64,000 bases of DNA, from positions 29,434-93,433 of the forward strand of contig JAJEDY010000040.1 in assembly GCA_022821275.1 (NCBI GenBank). The letters run 5' to 3'. This document shows, piece by piece, positions 34,114 to 43,165 of this stretch. Origin of the DNA: Candidatus Latescibacterota bacterium (GTDB taxonomy: Bacteria; Latescibacterota; UBA2968). The position numbers and the translations under genes are program-made. Every line of letters starts with the position of its first letter. Position 1 is the stretch's first letter. The notes beneath the pieces were generated by a model, which saw nothing but the letters and a program-made list of their open reading frames with translations, did not search any database and was not told where the DNA came from.

Positions 34114-35121
34114 ATGAAAAAAGCTATACTCCACGGTCCGCGAGACCTCCGAATTGAAGAGTTCCCACTTGATACGAGTGCGCTTGGCGCCGATGAAGTC
34201 TGGGTAGAAACGCAGATCAGCGCGTTTAAGATCGGGACAGATCGGGGCAATTTTGAGGGGGCAGAACGCGTACCGGGTGCGCCGGATTATCCGCGATTCG
34301 TTGGCGATAGCAATCTGGGTATTGTCCGCGGTATTGGCGCCGGGGTCACGCGCTTTGAGGTCGGCGATCGCGTTGTGGCGACTCAGCCTCACCAATCTGA
34401 ATACGTCATAAGCCAGTTTGGTGATATTTTCAAAATACCCCCTGATGCCGATGATGAAGATGCTGTGTATGCACACCTTTACGCCCTCAGCGCACATTGT
34501 TATCACAAAGCATTATTCAGGCCCGGTGAAAATGTCGCCGTTGTTGGTCTGGGTGTTCTCGGCCTGGGGGCTGTCGCTTTAGGTCCTCTGTTTGGTGCCC
34601 GTGTCGTTGGGCTTGGAAATAGCCCCATCAGGTTAGATATGGCAAAGCGAATGGGTGCGCACGCGGCTTATTTATCGGATGATCCAGACCTCGAAGCAAA
34701 ACTCGATGCTTTTACAGATGGAAGAGGCATTGATCTGGTTATTCTTACGGCGAATCCGTGGCCAGCTTTCAGAACATCTGTTGAAATTGTGCGGCCAAAT
34801 GGTCGGGTTTCTATTGTCAGCCTTATGGGGCGGGGGGAGCCGCCGCTTGACTTTAACCCTCTGGCGATGGAGTGGTTTTACGCCAAGGGGATATCTCTGA
34901 TTGCCGTGCATGGAGAAGATGCCCAATTATATCCGCATGCCGATACATCGGGCCACCTCGGCCATTGCGATCACGTTCTTTCTCTTATGGCAGAAAAAAA
35001 ACTTCAGCCCAGCCGTCTTATTACGCACCGTTTGCATTACACGGAAATGGTCCAGGCTTATGAAATGGCCTATGCGCGTGAAAAATCTATGCTGGGTGTC
35101 ATTTTTAATTGGCGGGAATAG
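34114..35121 (+). CDS. MDR family dehydrogenase lacking zinc ligands
   Basis: A 335-residue medium-chain dehydrogenase/reductase fold. The Rossmann motif VVGLGVLGLGAV and the GLGNSPIR strand end are present. The catalytic-zinc positions are not: the CGxCGTD region reads ISAFKIGTD and the GHE motif reads VGDSNLG. It may be a zinc-independent reductase of the quinone-reductase kind, or act on an unusual substrate. Length is normal. It lies 28 bp after the PhyH gene and 3 bp before the aminotransferase gene, so it is almost certainly in the same transcript. Confidence 0.85.
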   Translation: MKKAILHGPRDLRIEEFPLDTSALGADEVWVETQISAFKIGTDRGNFEGAERVPGAPDYPRFVGDSNLGIVRGIGAGVTRFEVGDRVVATQPHQSEYVISQFGDIFKIPPDADDEDAVYAHLYALSAHCYHKALFRPGENVAVVGLGVLGLGAVALGPLFGARVVGLGNSPIRLDMAKRMGAHAAYLSDDPDLEAKLDAFTDGRGIDLVILTANPWPAFRTSVEIVRPNGRVSIVSLMGRGEPPLDFNPLAMEWFYAKGISLIAVHGEDAQLYPHADTSGHLGHCDHVLSLMAEKKLQPSRLITHRLHYTEMVQAYEMAYAREKSMLGVIFNWRE

Positions 35122-35124
35122 GCT

Positions 35125-36456
35125 ATGTCACACGATGTCACGAGATCGTTAGAACTGTATAAGAAAGCGGGAGAACGCATTCCGGGATGGACACAGCTTA
35201 TCAGCCGAAGAGCCGACCGGGTTGCAAATGGCGTCAGTCCTCTCTATGTCGCGCGATCAAAAGGCGCGCGGTTTGTCGATGTTGATGGCAACGAGTATAT
35301 CGATTGGATTCGCGCTTTGGGCGCGATTATTTTGGGGTATGCAGATCCCGTTGTCGATGGTGCTGTTAAAAAGCAGATTGATCGCGGAAGTCTGCACTCC
35401 ATGAACAGCGCGCTCGAAATTGAGCTTGCAGATGAATTGATCAATACCATACCGAGTGCTGAAATGGTGCGTTATACAAAGGGGGGAGGGGAAGCCTGTG
35501 CGGTAGCTGCTCGCATTGCTCGGGGCACGACAAATCGAGATGTTATTCTTTTTTGCGGTTATCACGGTTGGCACGATTGGTACCAATCGGCAAATTATCT
35601 CGTCGATCCCGAGAGTGGAGAATATCCCTTTGCCGGTATTGAGCCGATTGGTGTGCCGCGTGCTCTGGCGGGCACGGCGATTCCATTTACCTATGGAGAT
35701 CTCGATATGCTCGGGCGTTTGCTGACCGAATATCAGGGCGAAGTTGCCGCGATTATGATGGAACCCGCCCGGTCTGAGTGGCCAGAAGAGGGGTATCTCG
35801 AAGGGGTCAAAGAACTCGCCCACAGGCACGGCGCTTTGCTCATCTTCGACGAGGTTTCCTGCGGTTGGCGCGAGTCTCTTGGCGGTATGCAGAAGTATCT
35901 GGGTGTGACGCCAGATATGACGGTGGTTGCCAAAGGCATGTCCAATGGGTATCCGATGGGGGCTGTTGTTGGGTCTCGAGAAGCAATGGAGCCAGCCAAA
36001 GCGATGTTTATTTCCAGTTCGTATTGGAGCGATAATATCGGTCCTGTTGCATCACTTGCGACTATCCGGGAACTCAAAAGGCGCGATAGCGAGACACATC
36101 TGGCCGAAATGGGTCAAAAAGTAGCCGGAGCGATTGACGAGGCAATCTCATCTGCTGGTCTTTCGGGATCGTGTAAGGGGTTTCCCGCAACGCCCAATCT
36201 GGTGCTCGATTTGCCGGAGGAGGCATTGCGCGGCAAAGTTCAGACGCTGTTTATTCAGGAGATGGCCCGCCGGGGTGTACATTGTTACATGGGCTTTGGG
36301 CCCACGCTTGCACATACCGAAGAAGATGTGCGTATTACCGCTGAAGCCGTTGAAGCCTCTTTGCGCGTTATCAAACAGGGGCTTGAAAATGATTCTATCG
36401 ACGATCTGCTCATTTGTGATCTGCACTCGGAACCCTTCCGCCGGATCGTCCGATAA
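35125..36456 (+). CDS. class III aminotransferase / glutamate-1-semialdehyde aminomutase-like protein
   Basis: A 443-residue PLP enzyme of fold type I. It shows the FVDVDGNEYIDWI opening, the phosphate-binding TKGGGEACAVAARIAR, the YHGWHDW motif, the PLP-binding Asp in IFDEVSCGWR and the Schiff-base Lys in VVAKGMSNGYP. The closest pattern is the glutamate-1-semialdehyde 2,1-aminomutase-like group, which includes many aminotransferases for amino sugars and natural products. With no haem-synthesis genes nearby, a catabolic or biosynthetic aminotransferase is more likely than HemL. The preceding gene stops 3 bp earlier. Confidence 0.9.
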   Translation: MSHDVTRSLELYKKAGERIPGWTQLISRRADRVANGVSPLYVARSKGARFVDVDGNEYIDWIRALGAIILGYADPVVDGAVKKQIDRGSLHSMNSALEIELADELINTIPSAEMVRYTKGGGEACAVAARIARGTTNRDVILFCGYHGWHDWYQSANYLVDPESGEYPFAGIEPIGVPRALAGTAIPFTYGDLDMLGRLLTEYQGEVAAIMMEPARSEWPEEGYLEGVKELAHRHGALLIFDEVSCGWRESLGGMQKYLGVTPDMTVVAKGMSNGYPMGAVVGSREAMEPAKAMFISSSYWSDNIGPVASLATIRELKRRDSETHLAEMGQKVAGAIDEAISSAGLSGSCKGFPATPNLVLDLPEEALRGKVQTLFIQEMARRGVHCYMGFGPTLAHTEEDVRITAEAVEASLRVIKQGLENDSIDDLLICDLHSEPFRRIVR

Positions 36457-36467
36457 AGGAGAAAAAA

Positions 36468-38765
36468 ATGGCATTGACAATTGACGAAAGACCTGCGCAG
36501 CCGGGGGAATGGGGATTTAGACCAGAAAATGTGACGACAGAGGAGACGCCACCGGCATTTGTGTGGCGCCCGCAGGAGAATGCGGTTAGCTATGACATCC
36601 AGTGTGCGCGCGGCGCAGATTTTTCAAAGATCGCGTACGAGGCACGGGGATTGACATATACGGTTCACCGCGCAGCAGAGGTGTTTGAAACGGGGCAATG
36701 GTATTGGCGGTTCCGATTTGTCGATGGAGATGGACAGATGTCGAAGTGGAGTTCGGGGCGCGCCTTTGTGATTGCCCAGAATGCAAGCGCATTGACATTG
36801 CCCAAACGCAGTGAATTGATTGGGCGCATCCCTAAGAGCCATCCGCGTCTGTTTGTGCGCCCAGAGGATTTGGATAGCTTGCGCGCACGGGCAAGGGGAG
36901 ATCTGAAACCGATTTACGACGATCTGGTCGCAACCTGCGAAGATATCCTGGCCGATATGCCATCTACTAAGGAACCACCCCTGTATCCCGAAGGAACTGT
37001 TGTTCTGAGCGAGGAATGGCGGGAGATCTGGTGGGGAAACCGGATGTACACGATTCGCGTGTTAAACAGCGCGGCGACGCTGGCTTTTACGCGGCTTTTG
37101 GGGGGGCAAGATCACTATGGCGAGATGGCGAAAAAATTGCTGCTTGCGTGTGCCAAATGGGATCCCCTGGGGGCGACTGGCTATCGGTATAATGACGAAG
37201 CGGGTATGCCCTACAATTACTATTTTTCTCGCACCTATACGTTTGTGAACGATTTGTTGAGCGAAGAAGAGCGCGAAATATGCCGCGGGGTGATGAAGGT
37301 GCAGGGGCAGGAGATTTACGATCATCTGGCGACTGAGATGCGGTATTTGTGGCATCCTTATGGCAGCCATGCTGGTCGGGCCTGGCATTTTTTGGGTGAG
37401 ATTGGCGTGGCGTTTTTGGATGAGATTCCCGAGGCGGAGGAGTGGGTGTGGTTCGCTATGAATGTGTTTGGTGCCGTGTATCCCGCGTGGTGCGATGAGG
37501 ATGGCGGTTGGCACCAGGGATTGCAATACTGGGATAGTTATGTTCAGCGCTTTACGTGGTGGGCAGATATCATGCAGGCGGCTATGGGTATCGATGCGTA
37601 TTGCAAGCCGTATTTTGCACGCGCTGGCGATTATCCGATGTATTTTCAGCCTCCCGGCACGCGCGGGGGTGGCGTGGGCGATTTGACGACGACGAGAACG
37701 TCGGATCAGAATTGCGATTTGATGCGCACGCTGGCGGCTCAGGCGCGCAATCCATACTGGCAATGGTATGTGGATATGCACCCGCAGAAAGCGAAAGAGG
37801 ATACGAGCGCGCGTCGGTTGGATGCCGTGGGTGCCGGGCGGTCGCTCTATATCGATTTTGTGCGAGGGGCATTGCCGGAGGTGCGCGGAGAAGCGCCGGT
37901 GGATTTACCTTCTTCAAAGTGTTTTCGCGGTACGGGGTTGGCGGCGATGAATTCGGATTTGACGGATGGCAAGAACAATGTGTCGGTCATTTTTAAGAGC
38001 AGTCCGTTTGGATCGCAGAGCCACGGTTTTGACGCGCAAAATTCGTTTTCGCTGTTTGCTTTTGGCGAGCGTTTGTTGATCCACACGGGGCAGCGCGATA
38101 TTCACGGCAGCGACCACCACAAGAACTGGATGCACCATACGAAGTCGGTCAATTGCATTGGGGTAAATGGCGAGAGTCAGTTGCGCAACCAGGCTGCAGC
38201 GATGGGTGAAATTCTGGATTTTCAAACGTCGGATGTATTTGATTATGTGGCTGGCGAAGCCGCTCCGGCCTATGGGGGAATGCTGAAAAAATTTACGCGG
38301 CAGATTTTGTTTGCCAAACCCGATGTGGTGGTGATTTGCGATACGGTAGTGGCACAAGAGGCTTCGACATTTCAGTATTATTTGCACGCTGAAACGGAAA
38401 TGGAGATTGATGAGCAGACGCTAAAAATTACAACGGGTGATGCGGGCTGTGTGGTGTCTCTGCTGCGTCCAGAAAATTTGAAAATCAGTCAGACCGATCA
38501 GTTTGATCCTCCGCCGAGAGATCGCGTTCAGCTTAAGGAGTATCATGTGACAGCAGCGACGACAATATCGCGTGAAGAGGCCACATTTATTGCAGTGTTG
38601 CGACCGCACAGGACGGGGGATGTGCCCAAAGGCGATCCCGTTCTGATGGGTGATGGAACTATAGTGGTGCCATTGCCCAATGGCGAGTTGAAGGTCTGGA
38701 TGGGGGAGACGTTGCAGGCTGAGAAAAAAAATCAAAATGGTGCTGTGGTAGCTGTACACGGTTGA
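36468..38765 (+). CDS. heparinase II/III-type polysaccharide lyase with DUF4962 N-terminal domain
   Basis: A 765-residue protein. Residues 1-110 form a fibronectin-like sandwich (FVWRPQENAVSYDIQ, WYWRFRFVDGDGQMSKWS). An alpha-toroid DUF4962 domain runs to about 450 with HPRLFVRPEDLDSL, NYYFSRTYTF, WHPYGSHAGRAWHFLGE and DEDGGWHQGLQYWDSY. The C-terminal beta-sheet Hepar_II_III domain includes SQSHGFDAQNSFSLFAFGE. Asn, His and Tyr residues in these blocks resemble the active sites of heparin, alginate and ulvan lyases. No signal peptide is visible, suggesting intracellular cleavage of imported uronate oligosaccharides. AAAGGAG lies close to the ATG. The stop overlaps the next start (TGATG). Confidence 0.87.
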   Translation: MALTIDERPAQPGEWGFRPENVTTEETPPAFVWRPQENAVSYDIQCARGADFSKIAYEARGLTYTVHRAAEVFETGQWYWRFRFVDGDGQMSKWSSGRAFVIAQNASALTLPKRSELIGRIPKSHPRLFVRPEDLDSLRARARGDLKPIYDDLVATCEDILADMPSTKEPPLYPEGTVVLSEEWREIWWGNRMYTIRVLNSAATLAFTRLLGGQDHYGEMAKKLLLACAKWDPLGATGYRYNDEAGMPYNYYFSRTYTFVNDLLSEEEREICRGVMKVQGQEIYDHLATEMRYLWHPYGSHAGRAWHFLGEIGVAFLDEIPEAEEWVWFAMNVFGAVYPAWCDEDGGWHQGLQYWDSYVQRFTWWADIMQAAMGIDAYCKPYFARAGDYPMYFQPPGTRGGGVGDLTTTRTSDQNCDLMRTLAAQARNPYWQWYVDMHPQKAKEDTSARRLDAVGAGRSLYIDFVRGALPEVRGEAPVDLPSSKCFRGTGLAAMNSDLTDGKNNVSVIFKSSPFGSQSHGFDAQNSFSLFAFGERLLIHTGQRDIHGSDHHKNWMHHTKSVNCIGVNGESQLRNQAAAMGEILDFQTSDVFDYVAGEAAPAYGGMLKKFTRQILFAKPDVVVICDTVVAQEASTFQYYLHAETEMEIDEQTLKITTGDAGCVVSLLRPENLKISQTDQFDPPPRDRVQLKEYHVTAATTISREEATFIAVLRPHRTGDVPKGDPVLMGDGTIVVPLPNGELKVWMGETLQAEKKNQNGAVVAVHG

Positions 38766-39742
38766 TGCTGGTGTTGCCGGAGATTTTGGCGATGGATGGC
38801 GATGAGCGCGAATACGAGTGGCGGTGTGTTACTGATGATGCTGCATTCGCGGCTCGAGATGGCGCTGGCGCACTGGTGTTCAGGGACAGGATGTGGTTGC
38901 TGGGTGGATGGAATCCCGGGGATAAAGTCCATTTTCCTCTGATCTGCAACAGTGAAGTCTGGTCGTCGGCCGATGGCTCTATTTGGACGCTTGAGCGTTC
39001 TCAGGCACCCTGGGAGGGGAGACATACGGCTGGATATGTGGTGCATGACGACCGTATGTGGATCGTGGGCGGCGATTGTAATCAAGGCCATTACCAGAAC
39101 GATATCTGGAGCAGTGCGGATGGTGTTCATTGGAACCTGGTGAATGATTGCGTGCCGTGGGCTTCCCGGGCGCTCCATTATACTCTGGCTTTCGATGGTC
39201 AGATCTGGGTGATGGGTGGGCAGACGATGCCCGATTTTGCAGGTGGTGATGAGGTTTTTTATAACGATGTGTGGCGTTCTCCCGATGGGATTAGCTGGAC
39301 CCGGGTTACCGAGAGTGCTCCGTGGGTGCCCAGAGGGATGATTGGGGGAGGCGTTGTACATAAGCACAGGATGTGGATTCTGGGTGGGGGCACGTACGAT
39401 ACGCCTGCAACGCCTACCCGCAATTTTTACAATGATGTATGGAGTTCGAAGGATGGGGTGAACTGGGAACAGCACCTGACGCACGCTCCGTGGGTGCCCA
39501 GACAATACCACGAGGTGGCCGCGTTCGATGACCGTATGTGGGTGTTAGAGGGCTATGAGGCAGAGAGTGGGAATCGCCGCGATGTGTGGTATTCTGCGGA
39601 TGGGGTGAATTGGACAGAATTGCCCGATACCCCCTGGGCATCCAGACATGCTGCGAGCGTGTTCGTTTACGACGGGTCGCTATGGATGGTGGCGGGAAAT
39701 AATATGGAGCCGGATGTCTGGCGGCTTTCGCGCAGGGAATAG
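38765..39742 (+). CDS. kelch-like beta-propeller protein
   Basis: A 325-residue protein from the ATG at 38765, which overlaps the lyase stop. It contains about six repeats built around a Gly-Gly strand (RMWLLGGWN, RMWIVGGDC, QIWVMGGQT, RMWILGGGT, RMWVLEGYE, SLWMVAGNN), each with a V/I-W-x-S-x-DG-x-x-W segment. This is a kelch-type six-bladed propeller. No signal peptide or catalytic residues are recognisable. Such propellers can bind glycans or act as epimerases and hydrolases (for example sialate mutarotases), so a sugar-related role beside the lyase is reasonable but not proven. Confidence 0.85.
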   Translation: MLVLPEILAMDGDEREYEWRCVTDDAAFAARDGAGALVFRDRMWLLGGWNPGDKVHFPLICNSEVWSSADGSIWTLERSQAPWEGRHTAGYVVHDDRMWIVGGDCNQGHYQNDIWSSADGVHWNLVNDCVPWASRALHYTLAFDGQIWVMGGQTMPDFAGGDEVFYNDVWRSPDGISWTRVTESAPWVPRGMIGGGVVHKHRMWILGGGTYDTPATPTRNFYNDVWSSKDGVNWEQHLTHAPWVPRQYHEVAAFDDRMWVLEGYEAESGNRRDVWYSADGVNWTELPDTPWASRHAASVFVYDGSLWMVAGNNMEPDVWRLSRRE

Positions 39743-39775
39743 CTTATTCAGGATTTTTTGCAGGAGGAGGTCGCA

Positions 39776-41032
39776 ATGCGTTTTGGAATTGCCTGTCGGG
39801 ATATCGTTCCTCCGTTTCGCACAAAGATGTACGGGTATGGTGCGCGGGTAGATCTCTACGAAGATGTCAACGACTCGTTGACGTTCACGGCCATTGTGCT
39901 GGAAGAGGGGAACCGTCGTGCATTGTTGGGTGCTGCGGATCTGGGCACATTTCCGAGGCTCGATGAGTTGTCCGGCTTCTTAGACCAACTCGGAGAGATC
40001 GTCGGGTGTCCGAGAGACCATATCATGTTGAACTGCTCGCACACTCACGGAGCCGCGACAGTGTCGGATGAGCGATACAGGGAGTGGTTGTACGAAAAGG
40101 TCCGCGAAGCTGTTCAGGAGGCTTCGGAGAACGCGAATGAAGGGACGTTGTGGTACGGCGAAGGCAAGACGAGTTTGCCGTTGAACCGCCGCCCGGAGCG
40201 GGATGGTCAGGTCGTGAATGCGCCCAATCCGAGTGGCACTGTAGATGATCGCATGCGGCTCCTGGTCTTCAGGAAACCGACGGGAGAGATCGCTGCGCTT
40301 GGGATGTCCGTGGCGTGTCATCCGGTTGCCACGGGGGCACAGCACCTGCTGACAGCGGAGTATCCCGGGGCCTGGAGAACTGCCTTCTCCAGAGCGTTTG
40401 GTCCGGATGTGACGCCGTTGTTCCTGCAGGGAGCGGGCGGAGATATACGGCCCCGACATGTAGCCGAAGGGGATCACTGGCGGGCGATGAATCACGCCGA
40501 GCTTCCCGGTATGGGACAGGAACTTTTGAGGGAGATGCTGAAGATCCTTCTGGAAGCGGACTTCAAACAGATCGACAATCTGACACTTACGGGCAAGATC
40601 AATCGGGTTGAGGCGCCCTGCCAGAGGCTTTATACCACGCGAGAGGAACTCGATTTGCTCAAGGAACGGGATGGAAGATTTGGTTCCTATGCGGAGAAAT
40701 GCCTGCAGCATCTCAATGCAGGAGAGGAAGTTCCAGCCCATGCGGAGTTTCACGTTCAGACCCTCTGGTTGAATAGGGAATTCGCCCTGATCGGCCTCGA
40801 CGCCGAGCCGCTCCACGCTCTGGGTCGGGCCATAGAGGATTCTGTTTCCCCCAGGCAGGCGTTGTTCCTGGGATATACGAACGGCTGTATTGGCTATGCA
40901 ATGGACGGAAAGGAGACAGAACGGGGAGGCGGCACGGAGATAGGCACCTATCTTTTTAGAGGGTGGTCGGGGCCTCCTGAGCCGGGCCTTGAGAAGGTTC
41001 TGGCTGACGCTGTTGCAAACGAGTCCGGATGA
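39776..41032 (+). CDS. neutral/alkaline ceramidase-like (N-terminal domain) protein, copy 1
   Basis: A 418-residue protein starting at the ATG at 39776 after AGGAGGAGG. It opens FGIACRDIVPPF and carries SHTHG at about residue 87, followed by ACHPVATG and FLQGAGGDIRPR. These are the zinc-binding blocks of neutral/alkaline non-lysosomal ceramidase N-terminal domains. The whole C-terminal ceramidase domain is absent, as in many bacterial relatives whose substrate is not ceramide. No signal peptide. A close paralogue follows 22 bp downstream, pointing to tandem duplication. In this glycan cluster hydrolysis of an amide or ester of a sugar derivative is possible. Confidence 0.85.
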   Translation: MRFGIACRDIVPPFRTKMYGYGARVDLYEDVNDSLTFTAIVLEEGNRRALLGAADLGTFPRLDELSGFLDQLGEIVGCPRDHIMLNCSHTHGAATVSDERYREWLYEKVREAVQEASENANEGTLWYGEGKTSLPLNRRPERDGQVVNAPNPSGTVDDRMRLLVFRKPTGEIAALGMSVACHPVATGAQHLLTAEYPGAWRTAFSRAFGPDVTPLFLQGAGGDIRPRHVAEGDHWRAMNHAELPGMGQELLREMLKILLEADFKQIDNLTLTGKINRVEAPCQRLYTTREELDLLKERDGRFGSYAEKCLQHLNAGEEVPAHAEFHVQTLWLNREFALIGLDAEPLHALGRAIEDSVSPRQALFLGYTNGCIGYAMDGKETERGGGTEIGTYLFRGWSGPPEPGLEKVLADAVANESG

Positions 41033-41054
41033 CAATAAACGAGGAGAAAATGCC

Positions 41055-42350
41055 ATGCGTTTTGGTATTGGCCGCAGGGATATTACCCCGCCGCTTTACA
41101 CTCATATGCACGGGTACGCGGCAAGGCGGGATACGAATGATGGGGTGAACGATCCTTTGACGTTTACAGCGATTGTGATGGAAGAGGGGGGGCAGCGTGC
41201 ACTATTGGGTGCTGCGGACATCTGCACATTTCCGAATGATGGGAGTGTGCCGGGCTTTCTGGAGCAGGTTGGGAAGGCGATTGGATGTCCAGCGGACAAC
41301 GTGATGCTCAATGCCTCGCATACCCACGGAGGGCCGCGGATACCGGGTTCTTCTCTGTACCGGAGGAACTTTCCTTCGCGAACGGTAGAGGAATACAGGG
41401 ACCAGCTCTACAGACAAGTGCTGGAGGCTGCCCGTGAGGCTGCGGACAATCTGGTGGAAGGGAGCCTCTGGTATGGGGAGGGGAAGACGCGCTTGCCGAT
41501 GAACCGGCGTCCGGAGCGGGATGGGCGGGTTGTAAATGCGCCGAATCCGGACGGGCCGGTCGATGATCGGATGCAGCTTCTGCTTTTCAGAAAGGCCACG
41601 GGAGAAGCGGCGGCGGTAGGGGTCAAGGTGTCGTGCCACCCAGTTGCTACGGGTGCGCAACATTTGATCACGGCAGATTGGCCGGGGGTATGGCGCGCGG
41701 CATTTTCCAATGTATTTGGCCCGGATGTGATACCGTTTTTCCTGCAAGGAGCGGGCGCGGATGCACGCCCCCGACACGTGGCCGAGAGAGACCACTGGCG
41801 AGTGATGAAGCACGCTGAACTTGCCGAGATTGGCGATGAACTGCTGGCTGAGACCTTGGCGATCCTCACGGGGATAAATCTCCGTCCGGTAGATAATCTG
41901 ACGCTGGAAGGGAAGATTAACGTTGTACAGGCTCCCTGTGAGAGGCAATATACCACCCGGGAACAGCTCGATTCCTTAAAGGGCGAAGGCGGACTCCTGC
42001 AGCAATATGCGGAAGCGGGGCTGGAGCGTCTGGATAAGGGAGAAGAGATCCCCGATCAGGTGGCGTTTCAGGTTCAAACGCTGTGGTTGAACCGGGATCT
42101 GGCTTTGATCGGTCTGGATGTGGAGCCACTTTGTGGCCTGGCGAAGACAGTTGAGGCGGCGGTTGCGCCAGCACAGGCGGTGCTTCTGGGCTATACGAAT
42201 GGCTGTATCGGTTATACCCCCGATACGGAGGAGATGAAGCGCGGGGGATACGAGACCGGTAGCTATCTGCCCAATTTGTGGTCCGGGCCATTGGAGCCGG
42301 GGCTTGAAGATCTGTTTGCGAGTGCTGTCGTTCTTCATGCGGGAAGTTAG
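41055..42350 (+). CDS. neutral/alkaline ceramidase-like protein, copy 2
   Basis: A 431-residue paralogue of the preceding protein, alignable over its whole length (for example LPMNRRPERDGRVVNAPNPDG against LPLNRRPERDGQVVNAPNPSG in copy 1, and a shared TNGCIGY). It has SHTHG at about residue 87, then an insertion of about 12 residues (IPGSSLYRRNFPS) absent from copy 1. SCHPVATG and FLQGAGADARPR complete the metal-site blocks. GAGGAG precedes the ATG at 41055; the frame is open further upstream but would overlap copy 1. Retention of the metal residues in both copies suggests both are active, perhaps with different specificity. Confidence 0.85.
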   Translation: MRFGIGRRDITPPLYTHMHGYAARRDTNDGVNDPLTFTAIVMEEGGQRALLGAADICTFPNDGSVPGFLEQVGKAIGCPADNVMLNASHTHGGPRIPGSSLYRRNFPSRTVEEYRDQLYRQVLEAAREAADNLVEGSLWYGEGKTRLPMNRRPERDGRVVNAPNPDGPVDDRMQLLLFRKATGEAAAVGVKVSCHPVATGAQHLITADWPGVWRAAFSNVFGPDVIPFFLQGAGADARPRHVAERDHWRVMKHAELAEIGDELLAETLAILTGINLRPVDNLTLEGKINVVQAPCERQYTTREQLDSLKGEGGLLQQYAEAGLERLDKGEEIPDQVAFQVQTLWLNRDLALIGLDVEPLCGLAKTVEAAVAPAQAVLLGYTNGCIGYTPDTEEMKRGGYETGSYLPNLWSGPLEPGLEDLFASAVVLHAGS

Positions 42351-42379
42351 AAACCTGTGTCAGATAGGAGAAATGATCG

Positions 42380-43076
42380 ATGAAGATCACGGAGGTGGAA
42401 CCCATCCTGCTCACGGTTGATATGCCGGAAGAGCATCCTTTGCGGTGGTCGGGGGGAGAAGCTGCCAGCGTGAATTGCGCGCTGGTGCGGGTGCATACCG
42501 ACGAAGGCATCACCGGTCTGGGTGATTGCTACGGGTCCGGGTTTGTCGCGGGTGAGGCCACGGCCGAGTTGTTTCGCCTGTTCGGGCAGTTTCTCCAGGG
42601 CAAAGATCCACGAGATGTGGCCGGGTGTTACGAGATGATGTATCGCCGCATCCTGTACTGGGGACGATCCGGGCTGGCGGTAGCAGCGGCCAGCGCGGTG
42701 GAGAACGCCCTGTGGGATATTGCGGGGAAAGCTGCCAGCGTGCCAGGCAGGGGGCATCTTAGAGTGTGTAAAGATAGCTGCGATGGCCGACGCTTATGGT
42801 GTGAAAGTGGCACCCCACGCCTGGGGGACTTCGATTACGGTCGCTGCCAACCTGGCCTGGGCATTTGTCACGCCCAATACCGTGATTGCCGAGTATCCGA
42901 CCTGGCATTTTCCGCTCACAGATGCGCTATTTGTGGAAAAACCGCGGATTGAAGACGGGATGATTTATCCTCCAACAACGCCTGGACTGGGAGTGGAACT
43001 TCCGAAAGAGTTGGAGGATAAATACCGTTACCGACCAGAGGCGTCCAGGCTGGATATGCGGAGAGAAAGAAAATGA
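42380..43076 (+). pseudogene. mandelate racemase-type gene with internal deletion and frame change
   Basis: Codons from 42380 to about 42746 give a normal enolase-superfamily N-terminus (MKITEVEPILLTVDMP to NALWDIAGKAASVP). The reading then leaves register. The family C-terminus (AGGILECVKIAAMADAYG, then VAPHAWG and PGLGVELP) appears in another frame from about 42750 to 43076. Roughly 170-190 codons containing the KxK and the metal ligands are missing at the junction. The gene cannot encode an active enzyme. It sits between ceramidase-like and amidohydrolase genes, suggesting a pathway that has lost, or replaced, one step. Confidence 0.85.
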
Positions 43077-43165
43077 AATTTGGTACGGATGAAGGACGCC
43101 TGAAGGATCTGTAGGTCAGGTTTTCAGGATCAGAAAATCGCAGATGAACGAAAAAGGGAGGGTCA

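Noticed and set aside
43073..43114. 13-codon ORF MKFGTDEGRLKDL coupled to the racemase pseudogene stop
   Set aside because: Begins with an ATGA overlap and could be the start of a lost gene, but it is too short and no continuing frame resembles a known protein.
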